Assembly (NCBI GenBank): GCA_001417715.1
Contig: BBRT01000208.1
Location: 32,267-96,266, forward strand
Source: Candidatus Symbiothrix dinenymphae
GTDB lineage: Bacteria; Bacteroidota; Bacteroidia; Bacteroidales; Azobacteroidaceae
Direction: 5' to 3'
Length of the DNA stretch: 64,000 nucleotides
Part shown: positions 1 to 8,983 of the stretch, piece by piece
Position numbering within the stretch: the stretch's first letter is position 1
Layout: every line of letters begins with the position of its first letter
Notes under the pieces: model-generated
Seen by the model: only the letters and a program-made list of their open reading frames with translations
The model's database searches: none
Told to the model about the DNA's origin: nothing
Program-made: the position numbers and the translations under genes

Positions 1-87
1 GGGAACGGTGGTGAGGAAAGGTAAAAGCAAAAACAGGCTGTATAAAATCACCGCATGGAAATCTTATCAATAACAAATGGAAAAAAT

Positions 88-2055
88 ATGAAGACAAATA
101 AATTTTTCTTAGGGTTAATAGTTCTTGCTGTTTCAACAGCAAATCCGTTGGCAGCTCAAAAAATAGACCTCGGCAAAGTGACGGATACTAAAATAGAGGA
201 AACTCTTTTTGGTCATAACCTGGAACATACCCGTAGCGCGGTATATCAGGGTCTAAGCGCCCAACTTTTGCGGAACCGCAAATTCGCGGGGAAGCCTGCA
301 GCCCATTTCGGAGAGCCTGCCGAATGGTACAGGGTGGGAGCGGCAAACGCCTATATCACTGTGGAACCCCATGGTGCATACGTTAAACACGTTGGCAATA
401 CGTGGAAGAACTTTAATAACAGTAACGAAATTAATTCTGCGGTTATACAGAATCCGCAGCCCAATCAAAAAGCGGGGATAGGGCAGAGAGGGCTGGCGCT
501 CAAAGGTGGAGCGGCATATACAGCCAAGTTCATCGCAAGGGTCAGAGGCGATGAACTCCCCCTTAAAGTGACCCTTACCGTTACCGGTTCAGATGGTAAA
601 GTACAGGGAGAAAAGACATTCAGCCTCGAAGGCGGAGACTGGCGGATTTGCGAATTTACGTTTACCTCGCAAAACGACGATACAAACGCCTCTTTTGAAA
701 TAAGTTGTTCCCAACAGGCGGAATTGAAACTCGGCGTTGCCTCCCTTATGCCAACAGACAATTTCCGCGGCATGAGAAAGGATGCGGTTGCTCTGATGGA
801 CGAGATAGGCATCTCCCTGCTCCGGTGGCCCGGCGGCAACTTTTCGGGCGAATACCGCTGGAAGGACGGTCTGCTGGATGTGGATGAGCGGGCGCCGCTC
901 TTTTCCTATCTGCCTGCGGAGACCCAGCCCCACAGCGGAGGATACGATTTTCATGAAATTGGTATCGACGATTTCATCGCCCTCTGTCGTGAAATAGGTG
1001 CTGAACCCTATCTGACAATTAATCTTGCCTGGGACACTCCCGAAGAAGCAGCCCAGTGGGTTGAATACTGCAATGGAAGCACGGATACCGAATGGGGTAA
1101 AAAGCGGGCAGAGCGCGGTTATACCGAACCTTACAATGTAAAATACTGGTCATTGGGCAACGAGTTCGGCCACGGTCACATGGAAGGACTCAATACCCCC
1201 GAAGATTACGCGAAAAAAGCAAACTCTTGCGCAGAGGCAATCAAAAAGGTTGATCCCTCGATTAAGTTTTTTTCCTCCGGTCCTTACTTTCCCGGCGGGC
1301 GCCCGGCGGACTGGATAACTAAAGGGCTGGCTCCGATGGCAAAGCATATTTCGTACCTTTCCTTTCACGCCTATCAATGGGATTTTGTCCATGGCGTTGA
1401 TTTTGCGACTGACAAGGGTCTGAAGGAAAGTTACGAAAGGGTTACCGGCGCTCCCGCCGGGTGGCTGAATGGACTCCGAAAATCGCGGGCATTTCTTGAT
1501 TCTCAGAATGAGGATATAAAGAAAATCGCTATCTCTTTTGACGAATGGAATGTCTTTTACGCCTGGTTTCACGACCCTTGCGTCATCGAAGGTGTGTTTA
1601 CCGCGTTGACGCTGGAGATGATATGCAAAGAATACAAAGCCCTCAATATGCCGGTGTGTATGTACTTCCAGCCGGTGAACGAAGGAGCTATCATGATACA
1701 CCCCCTCACGAGCGAGCTGACCGCCAACGGTCAGGTCTTCGCATTGATGAAGAAGCACCGGGGCGGCACACTTGTGGACATCCGGTCAAGCGATGCGGAC
1801 CTCCATTGCCTCGGAAGTGTTGACAAGGGAAAACGCTTTACCGTGACGCTTATCAACAAATCTTATGACAAGCCCATTCCCTTTATTCCGGGGAAAGGAT
1901 TGAAGAAGATACAGAATGCCGCCCTCCTTGACGGGAGCGGCTCTATTTTTCATGGTTCAAAATTCGTTCAGACGGATGGACTGAAAGCGAAAAACGCTGC
2001 GGGCGAATTTGTTATCCCTCCCCGCTCAATTTTGCAGATTGAAGGGGTTTGGTAA
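88..2055 (+). CDS. Secreted GH51-type alpha-L-arabinofuranosidase
   Basis: A 655-residue enzyme that should release terminal alpha-L-arabinofuranose from arabinan or arabinoxylan side chains in the periplasm or at the surface. The ATG at 88 is chosen because a signal peptide (charged MKTNK, hydrophobic core, AAQ cleavage region) starts there; the upstream ATG at 55 would put a polar extension before it. Residues about 60-230 look like a carbohydrate-binding or beta-sandwich domain, followed by a TIM barrel. The acid/base Glu lies in SLGNEFGHG (about E359) and the nucleophile Glu in SFDEWN (about E486), with LRWPGGNF between, as in clan GH-A GH51 enzymes. It is followed by a sugar symporter with its own promoter. 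Its own promoter and any upstream partner lie outside the window. GH51 assignment is firm; exact substrate is inferred. Confidence 0.88.
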   Translation: MKTNKFFLGLIVLAVSTANPLAAQKIDLGKVTDTKIEETLFGHNLEHTRSAVYQGLSAQLLRNRKFAGKPAAHFGEPAEWYRVGAANAYITVEPHGAYVKHVGNTWKNFNNSNEINSAVIQNPQPNQKAGIGQRGLALKGGAAYTAKFIARVRGDELPLKVTLTVTGSDGKVQGEKTFSLEGGDWRICEFTFTSQNDDTNASFEISCSQQAELKLGVASLMPTDNFRGMRKDAVALMDEIGISLLRWPGGNFSGEYRWKDGLLDVDERAPLFSYLPAETQPHSGGYDFHEIGIDDFIALCREIGAEPYLTINLAWDTPEEAAQWVEYCNGSTDTEWGKKRAERGYTEPYNVKYWSLGNEFGHGHMEGLNTPEDYAKKANSCAEAIKKVDPSIKFFSSGPYFPGGRPADWITKGLAPMAKHISYLSFHAYQWDFVHGVDFATDKGLKESYERVTGAPAGWLNGLRKSRAFLDSQNEDIKKIAISFDEWNVFYAWFHDPCVIEGVFTALTLEMICKEYKALNMPVCMYFQPVNEGAIMIHPLTSELTANGQVFALMKKHRGGTLVDIRSSDADLHCLGSVDKGKRFTVTLINKSYDKPIPFIPGKGLKKIQNAALLDGSGSIFHGSKFVQTDGLKAKNAAGEFVIPPRSILQIEGVW

Positions 2056-2077
2056 CATTCACCTGACTTCGATTTTA

Positions 2078-2109
2078 TTTGCGGCATTGAAAAATAATTC
2101 ATACCTTTG
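2078..2109 (+). promoter_or_regulatory. Bacteroidota-type promoter for the symporter/methyltransferase pair
   Basis: TTTG at 2078-2081 and TACCTTTG at 2102-2109 are separated by 20 bp, matching the Bacteroidota -33/-7 consensus, 31 nt before the symporter ATG. Confidence 0.7.
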
Positions 2110-2140
2110 CAGCCTTGATAATAAAAAATAAAATAAATAT

Positions 2141-3583
2141 ATGAAAAAAGAGACTTATCAGCCGGGTTTAATTTATGTCATCAGCATTATCGCCGCGATG
2201 GGCGGTTTGCTGTTCGGCTTCGACACAGGGGTCATTTCGGGTGCCATTCCGTTTTTCCAGAAGGATTTTCGAATTGACGACGGTTTTGTGGAAATCATTA
2301 CCTCTGCCGGTTTGGTCGGCGCCATTCTGGGTGCGCTCTTCAGCGGGAAACTGACCGACAGGATTGGTCGCCGGAAAATCATTCTTATAGCAGCCGTCAT
2401 TTTCATTGTCGGCGCCTTAGGTTCCGGCATTGCTCCCACCGTTTGGACTTTGGTTACTGCCCGTTTGGGATTGGGTGTCGCCATCGGCATATCATCTTAT
2501 GCCGTTCCTTTGTATCTGGCGGAAATAGCTCCGACCAAAATACGCGGCACATTGGTGTCCCTTTTTCAGTTGATGGTTACCATCGGTATTTTGCTGTCCT
2601 ACATTTCCGATTTATATTTTGCCAATGAAGCGGATATTTCCTGTTGGCGCCCGATGTTTTATGTCTGTGCGATTCCGGCTGTTATTCTGTTTATTGGGAT
2701 TATTTTCCTGCCGGAAACGCCCCGGTGGTTGTTCAACAATGGACGTTCCGAGGAATCTCTGAAAATTCTGAAACGCATAGAAAGCGAACAAAACGCCCTC
2801 AATTCCTATCAGCAAATGCAGGAAGAGGTATTAAAGTCGTCCGAAACCGAAAAGACAGGTTGGAAAGAATTGTGGAAACCCTGGTTGCGCATCCCTTTAA
2901 TTATTGCCGTAGGCATTATGTTTTTCCAGCAATTCGTGGGTATCAATACCGTCATTTATTACAGTCCGAAAATATTCCTGATGGCAGGATTCAACGGTGC
3001 GGTTGCTGCGATTTGGGCTTCCGTGGGCGTGGGTGTGGTAACGGTGATATTCACCTTAGTGTCGGTCTATTTTATCGACAGGTTAGGACGTCGAAAACTA
3101 TATTTCTTGGGGATGGTGGGCATGATGGTCTCGCTGTTCCTGCTCGGTTTGTGTTTTGCATTTCACGGACAGTTGGTTGCTTATCAATGGACCTATATCG
3201 TCTGCATGTTTTGTTATGTAGCCTTTTTCTCCATCAGTATCGGTCCTTTGGGCTGGTTGATTATATCGGAGATTTTCCCGCAGAAAGTACGTGGCGTGGG
3301 TGCAGCGTTAGGTTCTTTGGCGAGTTGGTTTTTCAACGCCGCCGTCGCCTTTTCGTTCTTTAAGATTGTCCGTTTGCTGACGGTTCCCGGAACGGAAATT
3401 ATGCTCAACGGTGAAAATCTGGGCAATCCCATGGGCGCCTTTTGGTTTTACGGGCTTATTGCCTTTCTATCGATTATCTGGGGTTATCGTTTCATTCCCG
3501 AAACCAAAGGCGTTTCATTGGAACATATTGAGGATTTCTGGCGCACAGGAGGGAAACCGAAAGAATTAAAAAATAATAATTAA
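2141..3583 (+). CDS. MFS sugar porter (pentose/H+ symporter, XylE/AraE-like)
   Basis: A 480-residue inner-membrane transporter with twelve predicted hydrophobic segments. Sugar-porter signatures are visible: GGLLFGFDTGVISG in helix 1, the loop motif DRIGRRK after helix 2, PETPRWL after helix 6, a second DRLGRRK after helix 8, and PETKGVSLE at the C terminus. These define the sugar porter family (xylose, arabinose, glucose proton symporters). Given the adjacent arabinofuranosidases and the GH120 enzyme, the substrate is probably arabinose or xylose released from arabinoxylan. It has its own promoter and sits 3 bp ahead of the methyltransferase gene, so the two are almost certainly cotranscribed. 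Substrate identity is inferred from context. Confidence 0.9.
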   Translation: MKKETYQPGLIYVISIIAAMGGLLFGFDTGVISGAIPFFQKDFRIDDGFVEIITSAGLVGAILGALFSGKLTDRIGRRKIILIAAVIFIVGALGSGIAPTVWTLVTARLGLGVAIGISSYAVPLYLAEIAPTKIRGTLVSLFQLMVTIGILLSYISDLYFANEADISCWRPMFYVCAIPAVILFIGIIFLPETPRWLFNNGRSEESLKILKRIESEQNALNSYQQMQEEVLKSSETEKTGWKELWKPWLRIPLIIAVGIMFFQQFVGINTVIYYSPKIFLMAGFNGAVAAIWASVGVGVVTVIFTLVSVYFIDRLGRRKLYFLGMVGMMVSLFLLGLCFAFHGQLVAYQWTYIVCMFCYVAFFSISIGPLGWLIISEIFPQKVRGVGAALGSLASWFFNAAVAFSFFKIVRLLTVPGTEIMLNGENLGNPMGAFWFYGLIAFLSIIWGYRFIPETKGVSLEHIEDFWRTGGKPKELKNNN

Positions 3584-3586
3584 ATT

Positions 3587-4597
3587 ATGAACAGTAAAGA
3601 AAGAGTATTGGCAAGGATTAAGAATCAGCCGGTGGACAGGGTTCCAAACCTGAATATCCTGATGTTTTTGGCAGCAAAGGAAATTGGCGTTTCCTATTCG
3701 GAATATTGTCAGGATTATAAGAAATTAGCGCAGGCTAATATCGTTTGTATGAATAAATACGGCATTGATGCTGTTTCGACCATTTCCGACCCGATGCGTG
3801 AATGTGCGGATATGGGCATGGATGTGATATTTCCTGCGGATGATGTGCCTCACGAGAGGGTATTGCTGCTTGAAGACAAGAGCAACTTGCTGAAAGTAAA
3901 ACCGGTAGCGGTTGAAAGCGGGAGGAGAATGACCGACCGCGTAAAAGCGACCGAATTATTAAAAAAAGAGGTTGGAAATGAATTTGCCATTATCGGTTGG
4001 GTGGAAGGTTGTTTTGCCATGTCAGCGGATTTGAGGGGCGTGAACAATTTCTTGATGGATATTTATGAAGACCGAGATTTTGTTGTCGATTTGATGGAAA
4101 TATGTTTGGAACAGGCAACGCTGTTTGCCAAAGCGCAGATTGCAGCAGGTGCCGACATCATTGGCGTGGGCGATGCCATTGCTTCCGTTGCCGGACCCTT
4201 TGCCTATCAGGATTTGGCATTGGAATACGAAGAAAAGTTATTGAAGGCTATTCGGGATGCAGGCGGACTGACCAAACTGCATATCTGCGGACAAACCACG
4301 CCTTTCTTGGAATTGCTTCCGGCGCAATATTGCGACATCATTGATGTCGACTGGATGGTGGACTTGAAAAAAGTCGCCGAACTTCATGGCGACGTTTCCT
4401 GTATAAATGGCAATTACGATCCGGTGGCTGTTCTTTTACAGGGAAGTGTGCAAAGCATTAAGGACGAAGTGAAGCGATGTGTTCGGGAAGGCGGCACCAA
4501 ACATACCAATTCCGGCGGTTGCGAGGTTCCTAAATTCACACCTCCCGAAAACCTGATGGCTGTACATGAAGCATTAAAGGAAGGCATTGTTAATTAA
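3587..4597 (+). CDS. URO-D superfamily methyltransferase, MtaA/CmuA-like (copy 1)
   Basis: A 336-residue TIM-barrel protein of the uroporphyrinogen decarboxylase superfamily. It resembles the cobamide-dependent methyltransferase branch more than HemE: it carries an H-x-C zinc-type motif (LHICGQT, H232 and C234) and a distal Cys (GGCEVP, C312), the HxC...C pattern by which MtaA-like enzymes activate a thiol acceptor. The start ([20 protein letters not shown]) is typical of the family. It follows the sugar porter by 3 bp. A near-identical second copy lies at 14397. No corrinoid protein is nearby. A role in demethylating methoxylated plant material is possible but purely inferred; the exact reaction is unknown. 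Confidence 0.8.
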   Translation: MNSKERVLARIKNQPVDRVPNLNILMFLAAKEIGVSYSEYCQDYKKLAQANIVCMNKYGIDAVSTISDPMRECADMGMDVIFPADDVPHERVLLLEDKSNLLKVKPVAVESGRRMTDRVKATELLKKEVGNEFAIIGWVEGCFAMSADLRGVNNFLMDIYEDRDFVVDLMEICLEQATLFAKAQIAAGADIIGVGDAIASVAGPFAYQDLALEYEEKLLKAIRDAGGLTKLHICGQTTPFLELLPAQYCDIIDVDWMVDLKKVAELHGDVSCINGNYDPVAVLLQGSVQSIKDEVKRCVREGGTKHTNSGGCEVPKFTPPENLMAVHEALKEGIVN

Positions 4598-4617
4598 ATA
4601 TATAATTTGTATCTTTG
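4586..4617 (+). promoter_or_regulatory. Promoter for the GH127 gene
   Basis: ATTG at 4586-4589, a 20-bp spacer and TATCTTTG at 4610-4617 fit the Bacteroidota promoter. The -33 element overlaps the 3' end of the methyltransferase gene, so the GH127 gene can be transcribed separately. Confidence 0.6.
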
Positions 4618-4668
4618 CAGCCAAAATAAATTAAATAATGATAATACAAGTAATAAATAAGTATCTTA

Positions 4669-6648
4669 ATGAACACAAAAAAATGTACTAATTGGAATTG
4701 GACTTGGATTCGGAAAAGATTATTCGCTTGTTGCGTCTTGTTTTCTTCTTCGTTTTCTTTTGTGCTGTTTGCACAACAAGACCCTTTTGCCAAAGTAAAA
4801 GAGAAGAAAGAAGCATTCAGCCAATTATCTTCAAGTGAGATAAAACCCACCGGCTGGATGGCGGAACAGTTGCGGAAAGACTTGGACGGTTTTGTAGGAC
4901 ACTTGGACTCCGTTGTGCCCGATTTAATCATTAAAGACGACATCTATGGAAAAAACCGCCTGACGCGAGGAGACAAGCAAAAAGATGTAGGCAATGACGG
5001 AGGTAATGAGAACGAATATTTTTGGTGGAACAGCGAAACCCAGTCGAATTGGTGGGATGGCTATATCAGAACCTCTTTTTTGTTGAATGACAAACAACAC
5101 ATTGAAAAGATAAAAACGTATGTCAACCGGATATTGGCTACTCAGGACCCGGATGGCTATTTGGGCATTTATGCCCCCGATCTGCGTTACAATTTCGATA
5201 AGAAAAGCGGCGAGAACGGTGAATTGTGGGCAAAAGCAACTTTGTTTCGCGCCTTGTTGGCATATTATGGTTTTACTAACGATAAAGCCGTATTGAAAGC
5301 GGTGGAACGCGGTGTTCAAAACGTGATGGATAACTACAAAATCAATGTCGCCGAACCGTTCAAATTAGAAAAAGCGGAAGGTGGCGTTGCACACGGACTT
5401 AATTTCACCGATGTTTTAGACCGGTTATATCAATTGACACACGATATTCGGTATTGGGATTATGCCTTATTCCTGTATAAGGATTATTCGGTTAATATGG
5501 AAATGAAACGAAACGGCGATATTCGGTATCAAAATATCATGGATCCGCATTATCGTTTGCATGGTCATGCGGCGCATACGTTTGAGCATTTTCGTCCATT
5601 GCTTGTGGCGAGTTATGCTTCCGGCAATCCGCAATTACAAGCGGCTTTGTCGGTCTATATGGACAGACTGAAAGAAATAACTACCGTTTCCGGAGGTCCC
5701 ATCGGCGATGAATGGATTGGTGGCAGAAAAGCAGACCCTACTTATACGGGGTATGAATATTGCACCATGCTCGAAAAAATGGATTCTTATACGCAGTATG
5801 TCCTGAAAAGCGGCGCTATTAAATATGCCGATGAGATAGAAAAAATGTTGTTCAATGCAGCAATGGGTGCCCGTCATCCCGAAAAGAGTCTGATACCATA
5901 TCTTAAAACCGATAATTCATATACCATGACCGGCACGCTCAACGGTATGGACAATTCGCGCGAGAAAAGGTATAAATATTCGCCTGCCCATCAGGACGTT
6001 GCCGTTTGTTGTAACCCTAATGCCGGGCGGATTATTCCCTATTATATCCAAAATTTATGGTTAAAGGACAAAGACGGTTTCATCGCTGCGATGTTTGGCG
6101 GATGCGAGGTAAATACGCTGTTTGGCAAACAACCGGTGGCTATCCGAGAAATCACCGACTATCCTCATTCCAACCGCATCACCTTTGAAGTGGAAGTGAA
6201 AAAGCCGACTACTTTCGCCTTGAAAATACGCAAACCCGCATGGAATAAAGGATTTACACTGAACACGGATTGCAAGGAAGAAGGCGGTTATATTGTGGTT
6301 AATAAGAAATGGTCGGGAAAGGAGTCTTTTACGGTGGAGTGGAAAGCGGAGCCGGAGAAGCACGAATTTGCCGGAGAAGTCTATTTCACTTATGGTGCTT
6401 TAGTCTTGGCTTTGCCTGTTGAAGCGGTCGAAATACCCCAAAAGGTGTATGTCGCAGGATTTCAGGATTTTCACTATGTACCTCAGAATCTCACCGTCTA
6501 TCACTATGCCAACAATGAAATGCCGGTTAAAAACGGCGAGCAATATACTGTCAATCTCTATAATCCAATCAGGCAGAAGCAGGAACAGAAGACGCTGGTG
6601 CCGATGGGGCATACCCTGCTGAGGCAGGTAACATTCAAGAAACATTAA
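4669..6648 (+). CDS. GH127 family beta-L-arabinofuranosidase (DUF1680), secreted
   Basis: A 659-residue protein of the family that cleaves beta-L-arabinofuranosides. An N-terminal hydrophobic stretch ending in FAQQD is a signal peptide, although the ATG chosen gives an unusually long polar lead with two Trp-rich segments. An alpha/alpha barrel spans about residues 60-460, with beta domains after it. The zinc/cysteine site is recognisable: Glu363-x-Cys365 in GYEYCTMLE and the Cys447-Cys448 pair in VAVCCNP correspond to the Glu/Cys set of HypBA1-type enzymes, in which a Cys is the nucleophile. The usual ETCAS is changed to EYCTM here, suggesting a divergent subfamily. The stop codon overlaps that of the convergent DUF1703 gene. 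A second, broken GH127 lies at 8.4 kb. Confidence 0.82.
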   Translation: MNTKKCTNWNWTWIRKRLFACCVLFSSSFSFVLFAQQDPFAKVKEKKEAFSQLSSSEIKPTGWMAEQLRKDLDGFVGHLDSVVPDLIIKDDIYGKNRLTRGDKQKDVGNDGGNENEYFWWNSETQSNWWDGYIRTSFLLNDKQHIEKIKTYVNRILATQDPDGYLGIYAPDLRYNFDKKSGENGELWAKATLFRALLAYYGFTNDKAVLKAVERGVQNVMDNYKINVAEPFKLEKAEGGVAHGLNFTDVLDRLYQLTHDIRYWDYALFLYKDYSVNMEMKRNGDIRYQNIMDPHYRLHGHAAHTFEHFRPLLVASYASGNPQLQAALSVYMDRLKEITTVSGGPIGDEWIGGRKADPTYTGYEYCTMLEKMDSYTQYVLKSGAIKYADEIEKMLFNAAMGARHPEKSLIPYLKTDNSYTMTGTLNGMDNSREKRYKYSPAHQDVAVCCNPNAGRIIPYYIQNLWLKDKDGFIAAMFGGCEVNTLFGKQPVAIREITDYPHSNRITFEVEVKKPTTFALKIRKPAWNKGFTLNTDCKEEGGYIVVNKKWSGKESFTVEWKAEPEKHEFAGEVYFTYGALVLALPVEAVEIPQKVYVAGFQDFHYVPQNLTVYHYANNEMPVKNGEQYTVNLYNPIRQKQEQKTLVPMGHTLLRQVTFKKH

Positions 6649-8219
6649 CTGCCTATCACCCAGCGGCTTAACGTGCGCTCTGCGCTGCTAAACTCCGCGC
6701 CGATTTTCACCACTTTCCGCGTTCCGGCACTGTATGGGATGAGGTAGCCTTTGTCGTCTATTTGCGCAAGTGCCTCTTCGGCTGTGGCATTTTCGGAGAG
6801 TTTAAATTCAAAGACGTAGATGATATCTTTCATCCAAACCACTATATCGGCACGACCAATGGCACTTTTAACCTCCGTTTGCACAAATTGCCCCATTGAG
6901 CGTAACAGCAGATAAAAAATGGTTTGGAAATTTTCTTCCGTTTTGTTGCTCAAATCGTTTGGAATATCTGCAAAATGGGCACGAAGTCGGGTCATAAAAC
7001 CATCTACATTGCCTGCTTCCAAGTCAATGACAAATAAATCGCTCCTAAAATCAGTGCCTAATCGCGCGCTCGGTGTATATATGCGTCGCAGTTCGTCCAA
7101 AAAACCGTATTTTACCTCTTCGTTTGGAAAACCCAAAACGTATATGTTGTAATTTTGGTAGAAATCTTTTATAGTAAGGTACCCCGTTTGATAGAGTAGC
7201 GGAATCGGATTGCTGTCTCCCGCTCGATAATCGGAGAGCGAAGGCGCCGCAATCGTAACATTGTTTTCAAGACTGGGAATATCAAATTCGACATCTTTGA
7301 GCATTTTAGCAAGAAAAGTGGGCGTGCCGGTTGAAAACCAATAATAGCGCAAAGCATTTTTTGCAAACGTATTTAGCAAACTGAATGGGTTGTACATACC
7401 TTCCGTGTTTTCGCAAAAATGATAGCCATCGTAAAGTTTTTTGAGTTTTGTGAGCATTTCATCATAACCCGTTTTTTGTTTTTCGGCTAATGTTCGTATT
7501 TCCGGCTCAAAATTGGCAAGCAATTCTGTTTCTGATATGCCACATACACCGGCATATTTTTCATCCATGCTAATATCCTGCAACTGGTTTAATTGACTGA
7601 AAATGCTTACTTTGGAAAATTTGGTAATCCCGGTGAGCATCAGAAACCGCAAATAGGGGTCGGCGGTTTTGAGAACGCCGTAGAAACCGCTCAATGCATC
7701 TCTGATTTTTTCGTGCAGTTCGGGATTATCTAAGGTGCCGGTGAGCGGCTTGTCGTACTCATCAATAAGCACCACCACCCGTTGTTTTGTTTTTTCATAA
7801 GCACGGCATATCAAACCAAACAAGCGCGTTGAAAACGTTTTATCTGCTTTGTCTTCTCCCCAAAAAGCTTCCAATTTGCGCAAGTTTGCGTCCAGAGCTG
7901 ACTCAAAGTCTGAAAATTGGTTATAATTTTCAACATTCAAGTCGATATGAAACACCGGATATTTCACCCAATCTTTCTCCAAATCGGCAATAGCAAGCCC
8001 TTCAAACAATTCTTTCTTGCCCTGAAAATAGGCTTTCAGCGTGGAAAGAAAAAGGCTTTTCCCAAACCGGCGCGGGCGACCCAAAAAGTAGGGACGTCCC
8101 TCGTTAACCATGCGATAAAGATAGGCAGTCTTGTCGACGTACAAAAATTTGTCTTTACGCAAACTCTCAAAATCCTGAATGCCAATCGGCAATTTTCTAC
8201 TGAAATCCATATCCTTCAT
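6645..8219 (-). CDS. AAA-ATPase-like / DUF1703 PD-(D/E)XK nuclease protein
   Basis: A 524-residue protein with the two-part layout of this family: an AAA-like ATPase (GRPRRFGKS with K54, LIDEYDKPL with D153 and E154) and a C-terminal PD-(D/E)XK nuclease domain (RADIVVWMKD followed by EFKLSENATAEEALAQI). The family is abundant in host-associated Bacteroidales; its role is unknown, with mobile or defence roles suspected. The gene has its own promoter (TAnnTTTG at 8237-8244 on the minus strand). It ends by sharing a TTAA with the GH127 stop, and starts about 140 bp from a truncated GH127, so it looks like a unit inserted between two GH127 genes. A relative lies at 60453. Confidence 0.85.
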   Translation of the reverse strand: MKDMDFSRKLPIGIQDFESLRKDKFLYVDKTAYLYRMVNEGRPYFLGRPRRFGKSLFLSTLKAYFQGKKELFEGLAIADLEKDWVKYPVFHIDLNVENYNQFSDFESALDANLRKLEAFWGEDKADKTFSTRLFGLICRAYEKTKQRVVVLIDEYDKPLTGTLDNPELHEKIRDALSGFYGVLKTADPYLRFLMLTGITKFSKVSIFSQLNQLQDISMDEKYAGVCGISETELLANFEPEIRTLAEKQKTGYDEMLTKLKKLYDGYHFCENTEGMYNPFSLLNTFAKNALRYYWFSTGTPTFLAKMLKDVEFDIPSLENNVTIAAPSLSDYRAGDSNPIPLLYQTGYLTIKDFYQNYNIYVLGFPNEEVKYGFLDELRRIYTPSARLGTDFRSDLFVIDLEAGNVDGFMTRLRAHFADIPNDLSNKTEENFQTIFYLLLRSMGQFVQTEVKSAIGRADIVVWMKDIIYVFEFKLSENATAEEALAQIDDKGYLIPYSAGTRKVVKIGAEFSSAERTLSRWVIGS

Positions 8220-8236
8220 CTTTTAATAGTGAGCCG

Positions 8237-8244
8237 CAAAGATA
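8237..8244 (-). promoter_or_regulatory. -7 box for the DUF1703 gene
   Basis: TATCTTTG on the minus strand, 18 nt before the ATG at 8219. Confidence 0.55.
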
Positions 8245-8362
8245 CAACATAATTATGAAATTTGCAATGCAACCTGAAAACTTGCCGAAACTTAACCGGG
8301 GCAAGCCCCCAATGACAAGAAATGTGAATATAAACGAAATTAACACAAAATAGGTTAAACTT

Positions 8363-8898
8363 TATGGTGTGACGAAAGATAAACGTTACCTCAATTTTGC
8401 CAACTGGTTGCTTGAAGAACGCGGTCACGGACACGGAACTAAAGGTGGCGAAGGAGATTGGAATATCGCCTATTATCAGGATGATAAACCTGTTCGCGAG
8501 ATGACCGACATAGCAGGGCACGCCGTCCGCGCCATGTACTTTTATTGTGGTATGGCGGACGTGGCAGCGCTCAAAAACGACACCGGATACGTAGAAGCCA
8601 TGCACCGACTGTGGGATGACGTGGCGTTGCGCAATATGTACATCACGGGCGGTATCGGCTCTTCCCAGCACAACGAAGGCTTTACGGAAGACTACGATTT
8701 GCCGAACTACGACGCCTACTGCGAAACCTGCGCTTCGGTGGGAATGGTTTACTGGAATTTACGAATGAACGGGTTTACAGTTGGGACAACCGCGATGCCG
8801 GCGAAATGAAAGTATGGGTTGATTATGATGAGCGGCAGGTGGTCAGCCTGAACGGACAATGGGCAAATTGCCAGATAGAACTTTTTGTAGAGCCGTAG
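8363..8898 (+). pseudogene. Remnant of a second GH127 gene
   Basis: Reading from TATGGTGTGACG at about 8363, the frame encodes GH127-type sequence: HAVRAMYFYCGMADVA, YITGGIGSSQHNEGFTEDY and YCETCASVGMVYWN, the last holding the canonical Glu-x-Cys of the family. There is no start codon or N-terminal half, and at about 8780 the frame breaks; the family-like C terminus (DNRDAGEMKVWVDYDERQV to VEP) resumes in another frame and stops at 8898. The gene has therefore lost its 5' part and an internal segment. The intact gene at 4669 has the variant site EYC, so this copy came from a different GH127 subfamily, not from a recent duplication. Confidence 0.8.
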
Positions 8899-8910
8899 AA
8901 ATATGAAGAC

Positions 8911-8951
8911 AAAAATTAGTGTTTAATTTTGGCGATTAAACACTAATTTTT
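8911..8951. terminator. Perfect 17-bp hairpin terminator (bidirectional)
   Basis: The arms 8911-8927 and 8935-8951 are exact inverted repeats around a 7-nt loop, flanked by A and T runs. It follows the GH127 remnant, and its right T-run runs directly into the next promoter. Confidence 0.75.
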
Positions 8952-8953
8952 TG

Positions 8954-8961
8954 TACCTTTG
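8954..8961 (+). promoter_or_regulatory. -7 box for the AlbA/Schlafen-like gene
   Basis: TACCTTTG 23 nt before the ATG at 8984, overlapping the end of the preceding terminator. Confidence 0.6.
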
Positions 8962-8983
8962 TCGCGTTAAATAGAAAAATTGT

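Noticed and set aside
1150..1758. 202-codon antisense ORF inside the first GH51 gene
   Set aside because: Shadow of a well-supported coding frame; no promoter, no family resemblance.
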